A stretch of DNA of 64,000 nt from Alectoria sarmentosa (GCA_009733775.1 WOGZ01000110.1:33745-97744); one strand, 5' to 3'; positions 32,187 to 42,874 are shown, counted from the first letter of the stretch. The notes: generated by a model from the sequence alone, not told the origin. Translations and numbers: made by a program.

Positions 32187-34997
32187 TCACAAAATGAATC
32201 TGAATTTCGGTCCATAATTTTCTTCACCCACCTCACTCTCTTGTTCTTCTTCACCTCGTTGATTGACCACCCTGGTCTTATCAAAGCCATGCACCTTGTC
32301 AAGCTTTCGGTTTTCCCAGACTAATAGGCATCTCAACCCCAGGGCTAAAAACCCAGTGAAGAAGGTAAAGGCTGCACTGATGGCCATGCCCTTGATGTAT
32401 CTTGGACTTTCGTTGGTGGGAAAAGAATTTGTACCCAGGAGAGGCTTTTGAGGATTTAACGAAGATTGACATACGACGGACTGAAGACTTACACCACACT
32501 GGCCAATCAGGTTCAGGAGCACGATTCCTGTACCCCTAAACGTCACCGACTCAGCATTTCCTACTTCGTCAGGAAAAAAGAGTCAAAGGGTAGATCCTGC
32601 AACTAGAGTCCTCAAGAGATGTGCTCCACGACTCAAGTTCATCGTAATCGATCGGAAAGAACACCTCAACAGCGGACTTACCGTCTTGTGTCACTGCCTT
32701 GGTTGTCTGTACTTGATCAGCCGATGATCTCATGGGTCAAAATAGCTCAAGACATACTTGTTACCCAGGGTAGTATATTTGCAATACCTGAAGGCGAAAG
32801 CATCAGATTACTGTCGGTTGTCCGAGGGCGAATTGGACTACTCGCTTGGAAATATGCCAGACGCTGCCAAAAATACCCCGAAATATCTCACACCCACTGA
32901 TTCTACTGTGGCCAAAAGGATGTAACCGATGCCTCCAACAGTAGTGAGAACCATGATCGTATAGCCTCTTTGCTGGGTCTTGTCCGCAACCCAAGTCGAG
33001 AGGATAGTCACGAGAAATGAGACGAAGAACGGAGGTGCGGTTAGGCCTTGGGAGTCAATTGCATTGAACCCCACTGAATTATAAACTCGGTGTTAGTATT
33101 GCTTCTTTGAGGGGGTTTACTGAGCTTTGAAGCATGTCTACAGAGTAGACACTTCGAAGACATGTCCCAACATTCAACGTTCGGTCCGAAAGAGAAAACA
33201 CGGACTCCGAAAATACGTACTATCGTTCAAAATTGTCGGCAAAAAGACTACGTCGGTCAGCCGTCTCCAGGCAGAATCTGTGAAGATGGAAATGTTTACC
33301 GGGAAGCGATGAGAAGCCAACATTGCAGCTGAAGTACATGAACTGGACCAAGTCAGCTCTTGAAATAGGCCACATTATTCCGAGAATGTTACCTACTGCC
33401 GTGAACCAGCATTTGAGGTCCAAAAGAGCAAGCCCGATCTCTCCCCAGACTATACCACCCACTCTCTCCACACCACCCACCTGCCGAACGCCTCGAGCTT
33501 TCGCAATGAGCTTTAGGGCGTCAATTTCAACATTCATACGCAAGGATACTTCACCCACCTTTTCGTCTTCTGAGAAAAAGCGCGCCTTGTCTGGGGTATC
33601 TGGGAGAAAGAAGTAGGCAACTGGCGCCATACAGATCGTAGGGAGGCCTTCGACAAGGAAAAGTAGACGCCATTTTGCCAGATGAGGATGCCCCGAGGTG
33701 ATGCTTCAACAATAATGAGCACATGGAAGGAAACATTACTGGTGGAGTAACTTGCCCATAGGCTAACGCTCCCGAAAAACTTGTTGCTAAAGGAGCGGCA
33801 GACAGAAAAACAGCGATGCGTAAGCCGCTGGATTATAACCCTGATGTCAGTAATGCTTCTTTGAGAGGATTTATTGAGGTTTGGAACATGTCTACAGGGT
33901 AGACACTCCAAAGACATATCTCAGTATAAAACATTTGGTCCAAACGAGGAAACATGGACTCGGAAAATACGTACACCTCGTGTCTCAGATAGAAGAATGA
34001 CAGAAGGTACGGTATCCCCGGGCCGAAACCTGCTTCGCTGATTCCCAGAAAGAAACGGCATGCCATCATTCCGCTCCAGGTGTTCGTGCCAGACTGAGCA
34101 GAAGCAATAACACCCCATCCAAAGCTAGTGGCGATTTCGCAGTCAGCTTCTTTTCTTCAGGAAATACGATCCAGTCTCGAGACGTGGTCAAAGAACTGAA
34201 GAGAGCTCGTGGGTCCTGTGATGCATATTGCTATTCGAACGGGGGGTCCAATGAGAGAGGAATCAATTCGAGGACACGTACGCGGTGAAAGCTAGCCAAA
34301 TGCTGTCAACGGTTTTGGAGTCAGTACTGACATGTAAAAGAGTATAATCGAGCCATGAAACATGTCTGCAAGAGCCACCATCCCCAAGACAGGTCCCGAG
34401 ACGCAGGATTTGGTCCGGAAGAAGACTTGGTCTCCAAGATTACGTACTGAGGCGGTACGATCTTCCACATGAGTGCTTGAAACTCGAAAATGATATACGT
34501 GATGTAGAATATGGTCAAAAGCCACTGATAATCGTTGCCAATGAGGTGTAGGTCGTGCGTCATGCCTGCAATGCGAGCACTAGGGTACGTTTTGGCAATT
34601 AGTATCTTTTGCCTTTTTTGCAGGGGGTATATCGAGCATTGGAACATGTTGTGAGGGTCCAGACTCGCGATAAGATGCTGGCAGACTCAGGTTTTGGTGC
34701 GAAATAGGAACGAAGGGTTTGGGGAGATACTCACTTGCCTATGTTGGAACGATCGAGGAAAGATAATACATATAATGCCGTGACGAGCGGAACGATTCTG
34801 AGGTCCATTTTACGAACCACGTTCCTTTCAGTATGGGCAAGGACATGGTGCCCGCGTGATTCAAGGGTGGAATCGACGTCATTGCCTCGGACATGGCTCT
34901 TCCCCAGGAGGTGGAGAGGTGGAGAAGTCGCTTGGTCTTTGACCAAGTCAGTGCTGGTAGGAGGTGGAACACGTTGGAGCTTGCCGAGAAAGGCCAT
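32187..34997 (-). CDS. MFS transporter of the allantoate permease (Dal5-like) family, 13 exons
   Basis: Predicted exons: 34997-34735, 34579-34448, 34302-34282, 34124-33975, 33827-33756, 33703-33397, 33342-33300, 33247-33221, 33073-32846, 32787-32758, 32706-32682, 32535-32493 and 32444-32187. All join in phase, giving 532 residues. It is an anion:cation symporter-like permease of the plasma membrane with about 12 spans. Family blocks: SFLDRSNIGNARIAGM, CRFFLGISEAGFGPGIPYLL, FMYFSCNVGFSSLPVFLPT and GLTAPPFFVSFLVTI. WVTNNQGSDTRRGTGIVLLN is also present. The substrate is unknown. Exon 3 is 21 nt, and introns 5 and 9 need GC donors. Six introns of 145-157 nt, at least four of them mutually similar, interrupt the gene. 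Confidence 0.9.
32536..32681 (-). mobile_element. Possible introner-like element, MFS intron 11 (146 nt)
   Basis: Falls in the same size class. A block GCACATCTCTTGAGGACTCT then AGTTGCAGGAT resembles the ACATGTCTTCGAAGTGTCTA then CTCTGTAGACAT region of intron 8 at a similar offset. Start GTAAGTCC differs. Old or degenerate copy if related. Confidence 0.35.
33074..33220 (-). mobile_element. Introner-like element, MFS intron 8 (147 nt)
   Basis: Gap-free partner of intron 4. It keeps the GTACGTATTTTC start, the TGTCTAC/GTAGACA stem (33135-33151), the block CTCAAAGAAGCA, an ATACTAACA branch and TTTATAATTCAG at the acceptor. Confidence 0.85.
33828..33974 (-). mobile_element. Introner-like element, MFS intron 4 (147 nt)
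   Basis: Same length as intron 8, aligning without a single gap. I count 118 of 147 identical positions, with 22 transitions and 7 transversions. Contains a 7-bp stem TGTCTAC/GTAGACA (33889-33905), conserved in intron 8. Branch site TTACTGAC. Confidence 0.85.
34125..34281 (-). mobile_element. Possible introner-like element, MFS intron 3 (157 nt)
   Basis: Begins GTACGTGTCCTCGA and has CTCTCATTGGACCCCCCG in the place where the related introns have TGGACCAAA, then a GCTGACTGC branch. The middle part is too diverged to align by eye. Confidence 0.4.
34303..34447 (-). mobile_element. Introner-like element, MFS intron 2 (145 nt)
   Basis: Begins GTACGTAATCTTGGAGACCA, has CCGGACCAAATCCTG and GGGACCTGTCTT, then the core CAGACATGTTTCATGGCTCG, a TACTGAC branch and GTTGACAG. 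The order of these blocks is the same as in introns 4 and 8. Confidence 0.7.
34580..34734 (-). mobile_element. Introner-like element, MFS intron 1 (155 nt)
   Basis: Begins GTGAGTATCT and ends ACGTACCCTAG after an ATACTAAT branch. It shares with introns 2, 4 and 8 the GCACCAAAACCTGAGTCT-like block and the ACATGTTCCAATGCTCGATA core followed by ACCCCC. More diverged than the intron 4/8 pair. Confidence 0.65.
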
Positions 34998-35974
34998 GGT
35001 TGAAGTGGAAATTGGAATTGGAATTGGAATTGACAGGTGTAGGGTGAAGGGTGAAGGGTGAAGGGTGAAGGGTGAAGGGTGAAAGGTGAAATGTGAAAGG
35101 TGAAGGGTGAAGGTTGAAAAGAGGTTGGTCAAGGTAGAGTTCAGTCCAAGTGGTCCAAGTGGTCCAAGTGGTCAAGGTTGAAGTGAGGGAAGGTCAGGGA
35201 GGCAGAGGTCCTGCTTTTGCTGAAGATACAAATATAGGTTGAGGTTCTAAGATGAGGGTAGCGAATAACGGGGCTACGATAGCATCACATGAGTATGACG
35301 CAGGGAATGCGGATAGCGGCATAATTGATCAAGTATCAAGTATCAAGTATCAAGTATCAAGATTCCGAACCTATAGGGTGCCAGCTAAGGTACCTACCTA
35401 CCTTAAAGTACCCTCGTACCTACCTTGTGGTTGGTGCATCATTTGCTTGTCGATTTTAGACTACTTTAGCAACTCCTTCTCCACATAAATTTCCCCCTTC
35501 CCCCTTCCCCCTTCCCGCATCTCCCTTCCCCCACAAGTGCCTTAAACTATCTTCATTCTAGCGGTCAAAGTATATGGTAAGGTATCTTACTTACCTACCT
35601 TATCAATTACCTAGCAATGGTGTCAGGTAATCGTCGATCATTCAATCATTCATTGCCACTGACCGACAATATCTATCTATCAGATGCACCGTCTATGTTG
35701 ATTGCCATTAACTTTCACCATGCGGGCCAAGTCTATCCGATCAGAATCCAATCGACTGATTGCCTGGTTAACGCAAGACGCTTGCTGCACGCTTCCAGCC
35801 CTGCACTCGGCTAAGTGGACCCTCGACTAAGTTACCAACTATCACAATGATATTACAACTACAACTGTATTCCCGAGCGCCCTGAAATGCATGTCGAAAG
35901 ACTCACGTCTCCCCAACCCTGACGAGTAGTTGCTGCTGGACATCAAATGTCCACCGCCTTCTTGACCGATAGGT
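34998..35974. repeat. Intergenic region with clustered minisatellites
   Basis: 5' flank of the MFS gene and 3' flank of PRE2. Tandem runs: 6-nt attgga-type (35006-35032), 7-nt gggtgaa (35041-35118), 9-nt gtccaagtg (35144-35175), 7-nt caagtat (35329-35361) and cccccttc (35491-35516). Different unit sizes packed within 500 bases suggest replication slippage. 35520-35974 holds nothing recognisable. Confidence 0.85.
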
Positions 35975-36988
35975 TTACAGGTTTGCTGTCACATTGCTGA
36001 ACTCGCCCTTCTCCAGCTTCGTCTTCCAGAAGATCGGATTCGTGTCCTGCGAGACCCGTCAGTAAACTAGGGGCTTGCTGAATGTGTGGACAAAATTACT
36101 CTGAAGCCGTGCTTAACCCAACCGTCCTCCTTGACGTGATACAGGTTAATGAATCCACCAGAGAAAGCATCTCTATGCGTAGCCGCGAGGATGCTTCTTG
36201 AACCAAGTTCCAGTGCTTCTTCTTCCGTTAGGTTGTAGTGATACTCCGCGTCCAGTACCCCGTACGCGAATGTCTGGCCTGACCCTACGCAGAACAGATT
36301 ACCAGCTAGGCGAGTACCTTCTGAATCGATATAGTACAGCGCAGGGCCTTCTTGCGGTGTGACACCAGCACACATTGTTCCCATGCTCAAGCCCATGCCC
36401 TTGTACGAGTACACCAGATTCGAAAGGATCTTAGATGCTGCGGCGACAGATATACGGCGCTTGTGGCGGAGCTCATGGAGTCGACATTGCATTCCAAGGT
36501 AGGCCAACCAATACTGACAGTCCTTTTCGGGCTTCAGTATCAGTCTGTTCCATCACTGACATCCTTTTCGAGACTCACCGCAGCACCACCAGCCATTGTC
36601 CCTAACAGGCAGTTGTTGATCTCGATCACTTTCTTGACTGTTTGGCTGGCAATCCAATCTCCTGCCGAAGCTCTTGAATCTGTAGCCACAATGATGCCCC
36701 CTTGAAATCGGAATGCGAGTGTCGTTGTGCCATGTGCAAGCTTGATGGGACAGTCTGGGTTGGCGTGATCATCTGTCAATGCGCGGAGGAAGGCTGAGGG
36801 CTGAGGATCATCTTCAACAGCTGTAACGGATACAACAGAGCTCGAGGACAACTCACATTTTGCATAGGAGGTAACACAAAGTTCAAGGACAGTGATGGCT
36901 TCGCTTGTATCAGCTCTTGGTGCTCGTCTGACGAGTAGCCTTCATCTTCAAAAGCTGAACGGCTGTACGTTGCCACTAAAGCATCCAT
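35975..36988 (-). CDS. PRE2: 20S proteasome subunit beta-5 (chymotrypsin-like)
   Basis: Predicted exons 36988-36857, 36800-36579, 36522-36100 and 36046-35975, giving 282 residues. The beta-5 subunit carries the chymotrypsin-like site of the core proteasome. The propeptide ends at LAHG, and autocleavage would expose Thr69 of TTTLAFRFQGG as the catalytic N-terminal nucleophile. Lys in QTVKKVIEIN and SMGTMCAGV belong to the active-site region. The C-terminal exon restores DTNPIFWKTKLEKGEFSNVT. Length and sequence are close to yeast Pre2. Divergent from NAB2 with about 370 bases between starts. Confidence 0.96.
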
Positions 36989-37359
36989 CTCGACAGGTTG
37001 GCTGTGGTAAGAGACTAGAATGAGTGTAAGAAGGGAGGATGAAAGGCAAATGATGAAGTTGTACTGTGGTAAGGTCGAAAACTCATCGTGCAAGACGGCA
37101 CCAGCTAGGTCCACGCAAACACTGATGACAAATCAGCCCTCCAAGGCGACCGTTAGTGTGTTCAAACCCATACGAGAACATCAATACCTGCCACTTGCTT
37201 CGACAGCCCATCACTCATTGATCAATTTTCACAAGGAGTACCTACAGCGCGACTATCTAACAATATCTGTGACATCCCGTATCTACTTAGAACGTCCAGA
37301 AGAGACAAGAACCTGGGTTACCACCAAGCTCAGCTTCCACATCTCCCACCAAGACCGCC
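36989..37359. promoter_or_regulatory. Divergent promoter region PRE2/NAB2
   Basis: About 370 bases between two divergent starts must hold both promoters. No specific factor site identified. Confidence 0.5.
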
Positions 37360-39071
37360 ATGGCCGTGGAAGTGGCCCTAAACACGCCCCTTGCCGAGGC
37401 ACTGAGCAATGTGGTCCAGCCAAAGCTGTCGGAGGTGGGATGGAGCACCGGGGGACTTGACGACTCGGCGCTTGGAGAATACATCATCCTTATGCTCGTG
37501 AACGGGAAAACACAGGAACAGATTGCGGCCGAGCTCTCCAACGACCTGCTTAATCTCGGACCTGATGATACTGGAGCAACGGACTTCGCAAAGTGGCTTT
37601 TTGAGCAGGTCGATATCCTGCACGATCAACTGAACGGGCCTCCTGCGCCTCAGATATCACAAGCGCAGCAAGGCCAGGCAATACCATCATATATAGAAGA
37701 AGGGGGTCTATCCAGAGCTGGCAACAAACAGGCTGATGATGGAGGAGGTACTGGTATTGATATGGGGGAAGCTATGGAGGGGGTCCAGAATGGGGTTATG
37801 TATGCATGCGTCATTCTCGACCTCATCATTCTAATCACTGACCAAGGGCAAATAGACCGACAGGGCCCAAGTCGATGCGGAATCCTTCACGAAACGGCAA
37901 CAAGAGGATGATAGGCCAAATATCAAAAGCCATGGATCGATCAGGCGACGCTGTTCTTCATCGCGTCCGACCACAACAAGGCACTGAGCGTATCAATATG
38001 CATAGTCGACTACCACCGAAAGGGCCCCGAATTGACCAGAACCGGATCCTCAGAACACAACCAAACGGAAGACCAACGGGTATGCCTAACGGGAGCCTAC
38101 CCAACGGTGGAGCGGCCGGTCCGTTGATGCAGATGTCACCACAGCAGCAGATGCAATTGATGTCTATGTATGAAGAGCAGGCGCGAATGATGCAACAACT
38201 CTTTGCTCCTCAACAACAACAACAGATATTTACGCCAGCAATAAATCCAGCTTTTCACACTGGCGGCGCACCTTCAAGGCAACAGCCAGGCCGATCGCTG
38301 TTCGAGAGGGTGGAAGGCAATCCGCAACGGCAGAACGGAAATTTTAATAAAAGTCCACAATCTAACGGTGGAAAGTTCCAACCCCAAGAGCCTTCTGTAA
38401 ATACGGATACTCCCAGCACTTACACCAATGGCGACATCTCGTCATCTATGGAGGTTGAGAGCTCACAGAACAACCCACCGGAGTCAGCATCAGAGATCAT
38501 TTGCAGATTCAACTTGACTTGCACAAAGAAAGACTGCCCATACGCTCATCAGTCTCCCGAGGCACCTCCAGGGACCACCATCGATGTGAATGACGAGTGT
38601 CCGTTCGGTGCCGCGTGCAAGAGCCGAAAGTGCGTTGGCCGTCATCCATCGCCCGCACAGAAGGTCAGTCATCAATCCGAGCAGGATTGCAAGTTTTTCC
38701 CGCATTGCGCAAATCCTTCATGTCCATTTCGACACCCTACCGCGATGCCTGCTTGCAGGTTCGGTGCCGATTGCAAGAAGGAAGGATGTAAGTTTGCACA
38801 CGTCAAGACTATGTGTCGATTCAATCCTTGCCTAAACCCACAATGTCCCTTCAAGCATGCTGAGGGTCAGAAGAGAGGAGTCTTTGGGGATAAGGTTTGG
38901 CGGGTGGCGGATGATAGTGAGAACAAGGGCCATGTCAGCGAGAGGAAGTTTGTCGACGAGATGGGGGAGGAGGAGCTGGTGCTGGCGGACGTCAAACTCG
39001 AGGATATCAAGGCCGAGGACCAAACACACGGATCCCAGAGTTCCAGTTTAGGAGCCGAGGTTGTTACATGA
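37360..39071 (+). CDS. NAB2: Nuclear poly(A) RNA-binding protein Nab2 (CCCH zinc fingers)
   Basis: Predicted exons 37360-37799 and 37856-39071 (donor gtatgc, 56-nt intron), giving 551 residues. Nab2 binds poly(A) tails, limits their length and couples mRNA processing to nuclear export. The N-terminal PWI-like fold (LAEALSNVVQPKLSEVGWST onward, residues 1-95) is followed by a Gly/Asn/Arg-rich stretch, a Gln/Met-rich region around residues 235-275 and five tandem CCCH fingers between about residues 361 and 478. Examples are CTKKDCPYAH, CKSRKCVGRH, CANPSCPFRH, CKKEGCKFAH and CLNPQCPFKH. Yeast Nab2 has seven. The acidic C-terminal tail has no recognised domain. Confidence 0.92.
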
Positions 39072-39501
39072 TCCGGGCCACTGGAAATTTGAGGGAAGGG
39101 ATTAGCTCAAGGGATCAGGCGCAAAGGATTGGAAAGGTACATGCAGAGGGTGTGTTGCGCATATTTATACTCTCATAGATTCCTGAGCGGTTTCTCGGAA
39201 GGAGAGCGGCTTTAGAGTTGGCAAACCAAGGACAGCCTTCTGCTCCCCTATGGAGTGAATAGCAAAGATGCCATCTCGTAGTGGTAGAGATCGAGTTGAC
39301 AGTATTGTCAAGCAGTCAGAAACTGTCAAATCGGTTACCAAACCACATCAGATGTGTTGTTCCGATGCTTTTGTTGCTGTCGTTCCCTGAAATCTCCGGG
39401 GTGGACTCGCCTGAGCTCTGTGGCATACGACTACTCGTACTATAGTACTCTGTCAAGAATTCGTCCACTTGATTACACATCGTGTATCCAGCGGTGTTCT
39501 C
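39072..39501. other. Intergenic region NAB2/HEM14
   Basis: 3' flank of NAB2 and promoter of HEM14. Nothing distinctive seen. Confidence 0.5.
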
Positions 39502-41395
39502 ATGCATAGGTTGACTACAATCCCCCGATGCCCAGTAAAAAGTTTAGAAGTGCTGCTTGAGCAATACAAAGCTAGAGCAGCTGGTCAGAAGTCTTTGTTA
39601 TATCGGCAGTATGCCACCGCATCATCCACACCGAACACGAAGCCTGAATCTCCAAGTATAGCTGTTCTGGGAGGGGGTATTACCGGGCTAGCTAGTGCCT
39701 ACTTTCTGTCTAGAGACCTTCCAAATGCCAAGATCACGCTTTTCGAGGCCAGCTCACGGTTGGGTGGATGGCTTCATTCGAGATCAGTGGACATCGGCAG
39801 TGGAAATGTAATCTTCGAGCAAGGGCCTCGCAACCTACGCCCAACAGTTCCAAATGGTCTTGTAACCTTGGGTCTGGTATGAGAGCAAGACAATATACTT
39901 CACGTGTCTAGGCTGACCGACGCCATCCAGGTCCATGACCTTGGCTTGGAGGATCGAATCCTGATGACCTCCAAAAACTCAGTCGCTGCCCACAATAGAT
40001 TCATCTACTATCCAGATCGTCTTGTGCGAATGCCTGGGCCAGGTTCCTCTTTGCTCCGAAATATTTCCAATGTCTTGTCCCAACCTATCTTCGAGGGTAC
40101 AATTTCAGGGGCCTTGTCAGAAGTCACTAAGCCCCGACGTCCGGGGCATCTTCAAGACGAGTCTGTCGGTTCCTTTCTCACTCGAAGATTTGGCTCCGCT
40201 TTGGCAGATAATGTAGTCTCTGCTGTTTTTCATGGCGTCTACGCTGGGGACATTTACAAGCTCAGTGCTCGCGCAACAGTACCATCACTATGGGCGATTG
40301 AATGGCGAAACAACTCAATCGTGCAAGGGTTATTTAAACAAGCATTTGGAGGGGTGCAGCCAATTGCTACAAATGACTTCGACCTGATGAAGGCACTCCA
40401 GAGTCAGCCTTTCATGTCTGACAAGCTAGAGGTCGTCAAGAAATCTAGCGTATTCACGTTCAAGGGTGGGATTGGCGAATTGGCTAACAGGTTGGAGGCA
40501 AAGCTCGATGAGAGTGATAATGTCCTCATACTGGAAAACACTGATGTCAGGCAAATCAAGTTAGGGTCAAATGCGGCTGGCGACAGGGTACGGACGCCTT
40601 TTATGATTGTCATCCGAGCATTATAGTCGTCTTTACGATTTGTGAAAGAGCGGTCCGTTGACTAGAGAGAATTAGATCCAGATAAACGCAAAGGAAGCTT
40701 CAAATCGGGAGACGACCGACTACGATTTCGATCATGTTGTATCTACAATATCCGGGAATAAGCTTGCCAGCATCGCATCTCAATCACCTACCACTAATCT
40801 CTCACCTTTACTTTGCACCTCTGCTGTCACAGTCATGGTCGTAAATCTCTTCTATTCGAATCCGAACATCCTTCCAGTCCGCGGTTTCGGTTACCTGTTG
40901 CCTCGTTCCGTGCCGTTCGAACAGAATCCTGAAAGGGCGCTTGGTGTTGTCTTCGACTCTGATGCTACTATCGGTCAGGATGATGTGCCGGGTACGAAGG
41001 TGACGGTGATGCTAGGCGGGCATTGGTGGGACGACTTCGACGCTTATCCAGACGAGGATGAAGGGGCTAGCATGGCGAAGGCACTGCTGAACCGTCATTT
41101 AGGTATTGACGAGGAACCTCGAGCCATCAGGGTAGGTCTGCAGCGTAACTGCATACCGCAGTACGGGGTTGGCCATGAGGCGCGGATGGAGGATGCTAGT
41201 CTTCGCTTGGAGTCTTTCAATGGTAGACTTCGAGTCGCGGGAAATAGCTATACAGGCGTAGGACTCAATGACTGCATAAGGGCTGCTAGGGACGTCGTCA
41301 AGGGCCTGGTCGATGGAACTGGGAAAACTGGACTCGAGTCTTTTGTTGGCGGGAAGAAGTGGTCGTGGCTCAACCGAGAGAAGTTGAAACCATAG
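39502..41395 (+). CDS. HEM14: Protoporphyrinogen oxidase
   Basis: Predicted exons 39502-39876, 39931-40587 and 40682-41395, all phase 0, giving 581 residues. The enzyme oxidises protoporphyrinogen IX to protoporphyrin IX, the penultimate haem step, at the mitochondrial inner membrane. The N-terminus is basic and presequence-like. The FAD Rossmann motif is IAVLGGGITGLASAYFL at about residue 53, followed by FEASSRLGGWLHS and FEQGPRNLRP. The C-terminal FAD-closing part includes NSYTGVGLNDCIRAARDVV. Intron 1 has a gctgacc branch. Intron 2 (94 nt) is bounded by phase and by the frame YDFDHVVSTISG. Confidence 0.92.
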
Positions 41396-41896
41396 TCTAG
41401 AGATCTAACGTTGAAAAAATAAACCAGCAAGACTCCAGATTTTGTCCATTGACGACCCAATAGTCGATAGGTTTGTGATGACAAGACAAGGTGCTGGAGA
41501 GCTGCCTGGTTAGTTGACTCGCCTTCCTTTACGGGGCAACTCTCGATTGCCTAGAGAGGAATAGGGGCAAAAATTGCGAAAGTGAAGAGTAGACGGGGAG
41601 AGCATGTCGCAGGAGCTGAAGGTGAGATTGAATAGGACGCGTATCAACAGCGCTGGCAAGATTGATGCTGACAACTCTGTCGTCACTGCGTTGGGTATAC
41701 CACACATCGAACCACAAGTAAGAGCAAAGCTCTTGTATGGCGCTCGTTTCTCGATATAATATAATGCTGGATGGAAATATTTCCTAACATCCACAAGGGT
41801 ATATTCGCTGGAAACTCATGTGCATGTAACGCGTTCTTCTGTTCTGGGATCGTTTTTGCTGTTCAACCCCTGGACAAAGGCCCTCATCAAACACTT
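41396..41896. other. Convergent intergenic region HEM14/PYM
   Basis: 3' flanks of the two genes; nothing recognisable. Confidence 0.5.
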
Positions 41897-42577
41897 TCAT
41901 CGCGTATCTTTTGCTCTCTCGGCTCCATCGCTTTCAAAGCCAAGACTATCCAATTGACGTATCAGCTCCTGGATTTTGATAACTTTCTCGAACTGCTCAG
42001 GTAGCAAGTTTTCTCCTTTATCCTTCTTCTCTCGCAATTCTCGCGCCTGCCGTAGCTTCTTCTTCAAGTTTCGCGCCTGCTTCTCCTTCTCTGCTTCGGG
42101 ATCCGCCTCAGGCTCAGACTCAGGCGCCTGGGAGGGTGACGGGCCTCCTACTCTCCAATCACTCTTCCCCTCTGGTTTTGAATCTGGTTTAGATTGCCGA
42201 TTCTCTTGAACTTTTGCATTTTCGTTCACAAGGCTCTCATTATCATCCTCCTCGCCGTCCGCAGCCTTTGCCCTCTTTCTCGCTTCTCTCCTCTTGGCAT
42301 TCTTTCCGATGCTTGACTTTCCGTCCTCTGACTCCTTCAATCCCTCGGCGCCAGGGACACCACCAGTTCCTCTTGTCTTCCATGCCTCAGCCGTCCTGTT
42401 CTTGTAGACTTCGACATCTTCAGGCGGCCTGTAACCGGGTCGTATCTTAATTTCTTTACGGAGGGAGCCATCGGCGCGTGTTGATTGAGGAATATGCCGA
42501 TCACCAGTGGGAGTGGTAAGGATACCGGAGCGGGGGATTGGGGATTGAGATGGGGAAGGACTGGTGGATGTCGGCAT
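41897..42577 (-). CDS. PYM1: Partner of Y14 and Mago (PYM/WIBG)
   Basis: Intronless 226-residue protein. The N-terminal Mago-binding domain is clear: GILTTPTGDRHIPQSTRADG, then KEIKIRPGYRPPEDVEVYKN. PYM binds Mago-Y14 and the ribosome and dismantles exon-junction complexes during translation. The middle is Lys/Arg/Glu-rich and low in complexity, and the C-terminal basic helix (KKLRQARELREKKDKGENL, then EQFEKVIKIQELIRQLDSLG) is the usual family ending. Divergent from QCR9. Confidence 0.9.
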   Translation of the reverse strand: MPTSTSPSPSQSPIPRSGILTTPTGDRHIPQSTRADGSLRKEIKIRPGYRPPEDVEVYKNRTAEAWKTRGTGGVPGAEGLKESEDGKSSIGKNAKRREARKRAKAADGEEDDNESLVNENAKVQENRQSKPDSKPEGKSDWRVGGPSPSQAPESEPEADPEAEKEKQARNLKKKLRQARELREKKDKGENLLPEQFEKVIKIQELIRQLDSLGFESDGAERAKDTR

Positions 42578-42874
42578 TGTTGCAATGCGGAGGAAACAAT
42601 CGATGGGCGGTTCGGAGGTTGCCGTATCGTAAGACCTTCAAGGCGTAGAGCAGACTATCATGTTCATAAGATCATTTGTCAAGCTAAATAACCAGCGATC
42701 TTGAGGTGAGGATGATTGTGACATTCCAGTTTGCTCAAACACTCAACCTACGGTTGACCAAGCGGCGCTATCTTTCCGCCGCCAAAATGCCGCCGTCACG
42801 CTTTCGTTGTCTTGCACGACAACCTTCATACGACAACTCCTACACATACCTGTTCGTTGGTCACAATCGCCACA
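42578..42874. promoter_or_regulatory. Divergent promoter region PYM/QCR9
   Basis: About 300 bases between divergent starts. No specific motif called. Confidence 0.45.

Noticed and set aside
34998..35175. N-terminal extension of the MFS protein rich in Pro-Phe-Thr-Leu-His
   Set aside because: It is the translation of the gggtgaa minisatellite; the ATG at 34997 gives a normal family N-terminus.
35041..35361. CRISPR-like array
   Set aside because: The repeats are adjacent short tandem units without spacers, and the organism is a fungus.
40588..40626. HEM14 ending at 40626
   Set aside because: The frame runs into intron sequence; splicing at gtacgg to 40682 restores the conserved C-terminal half.
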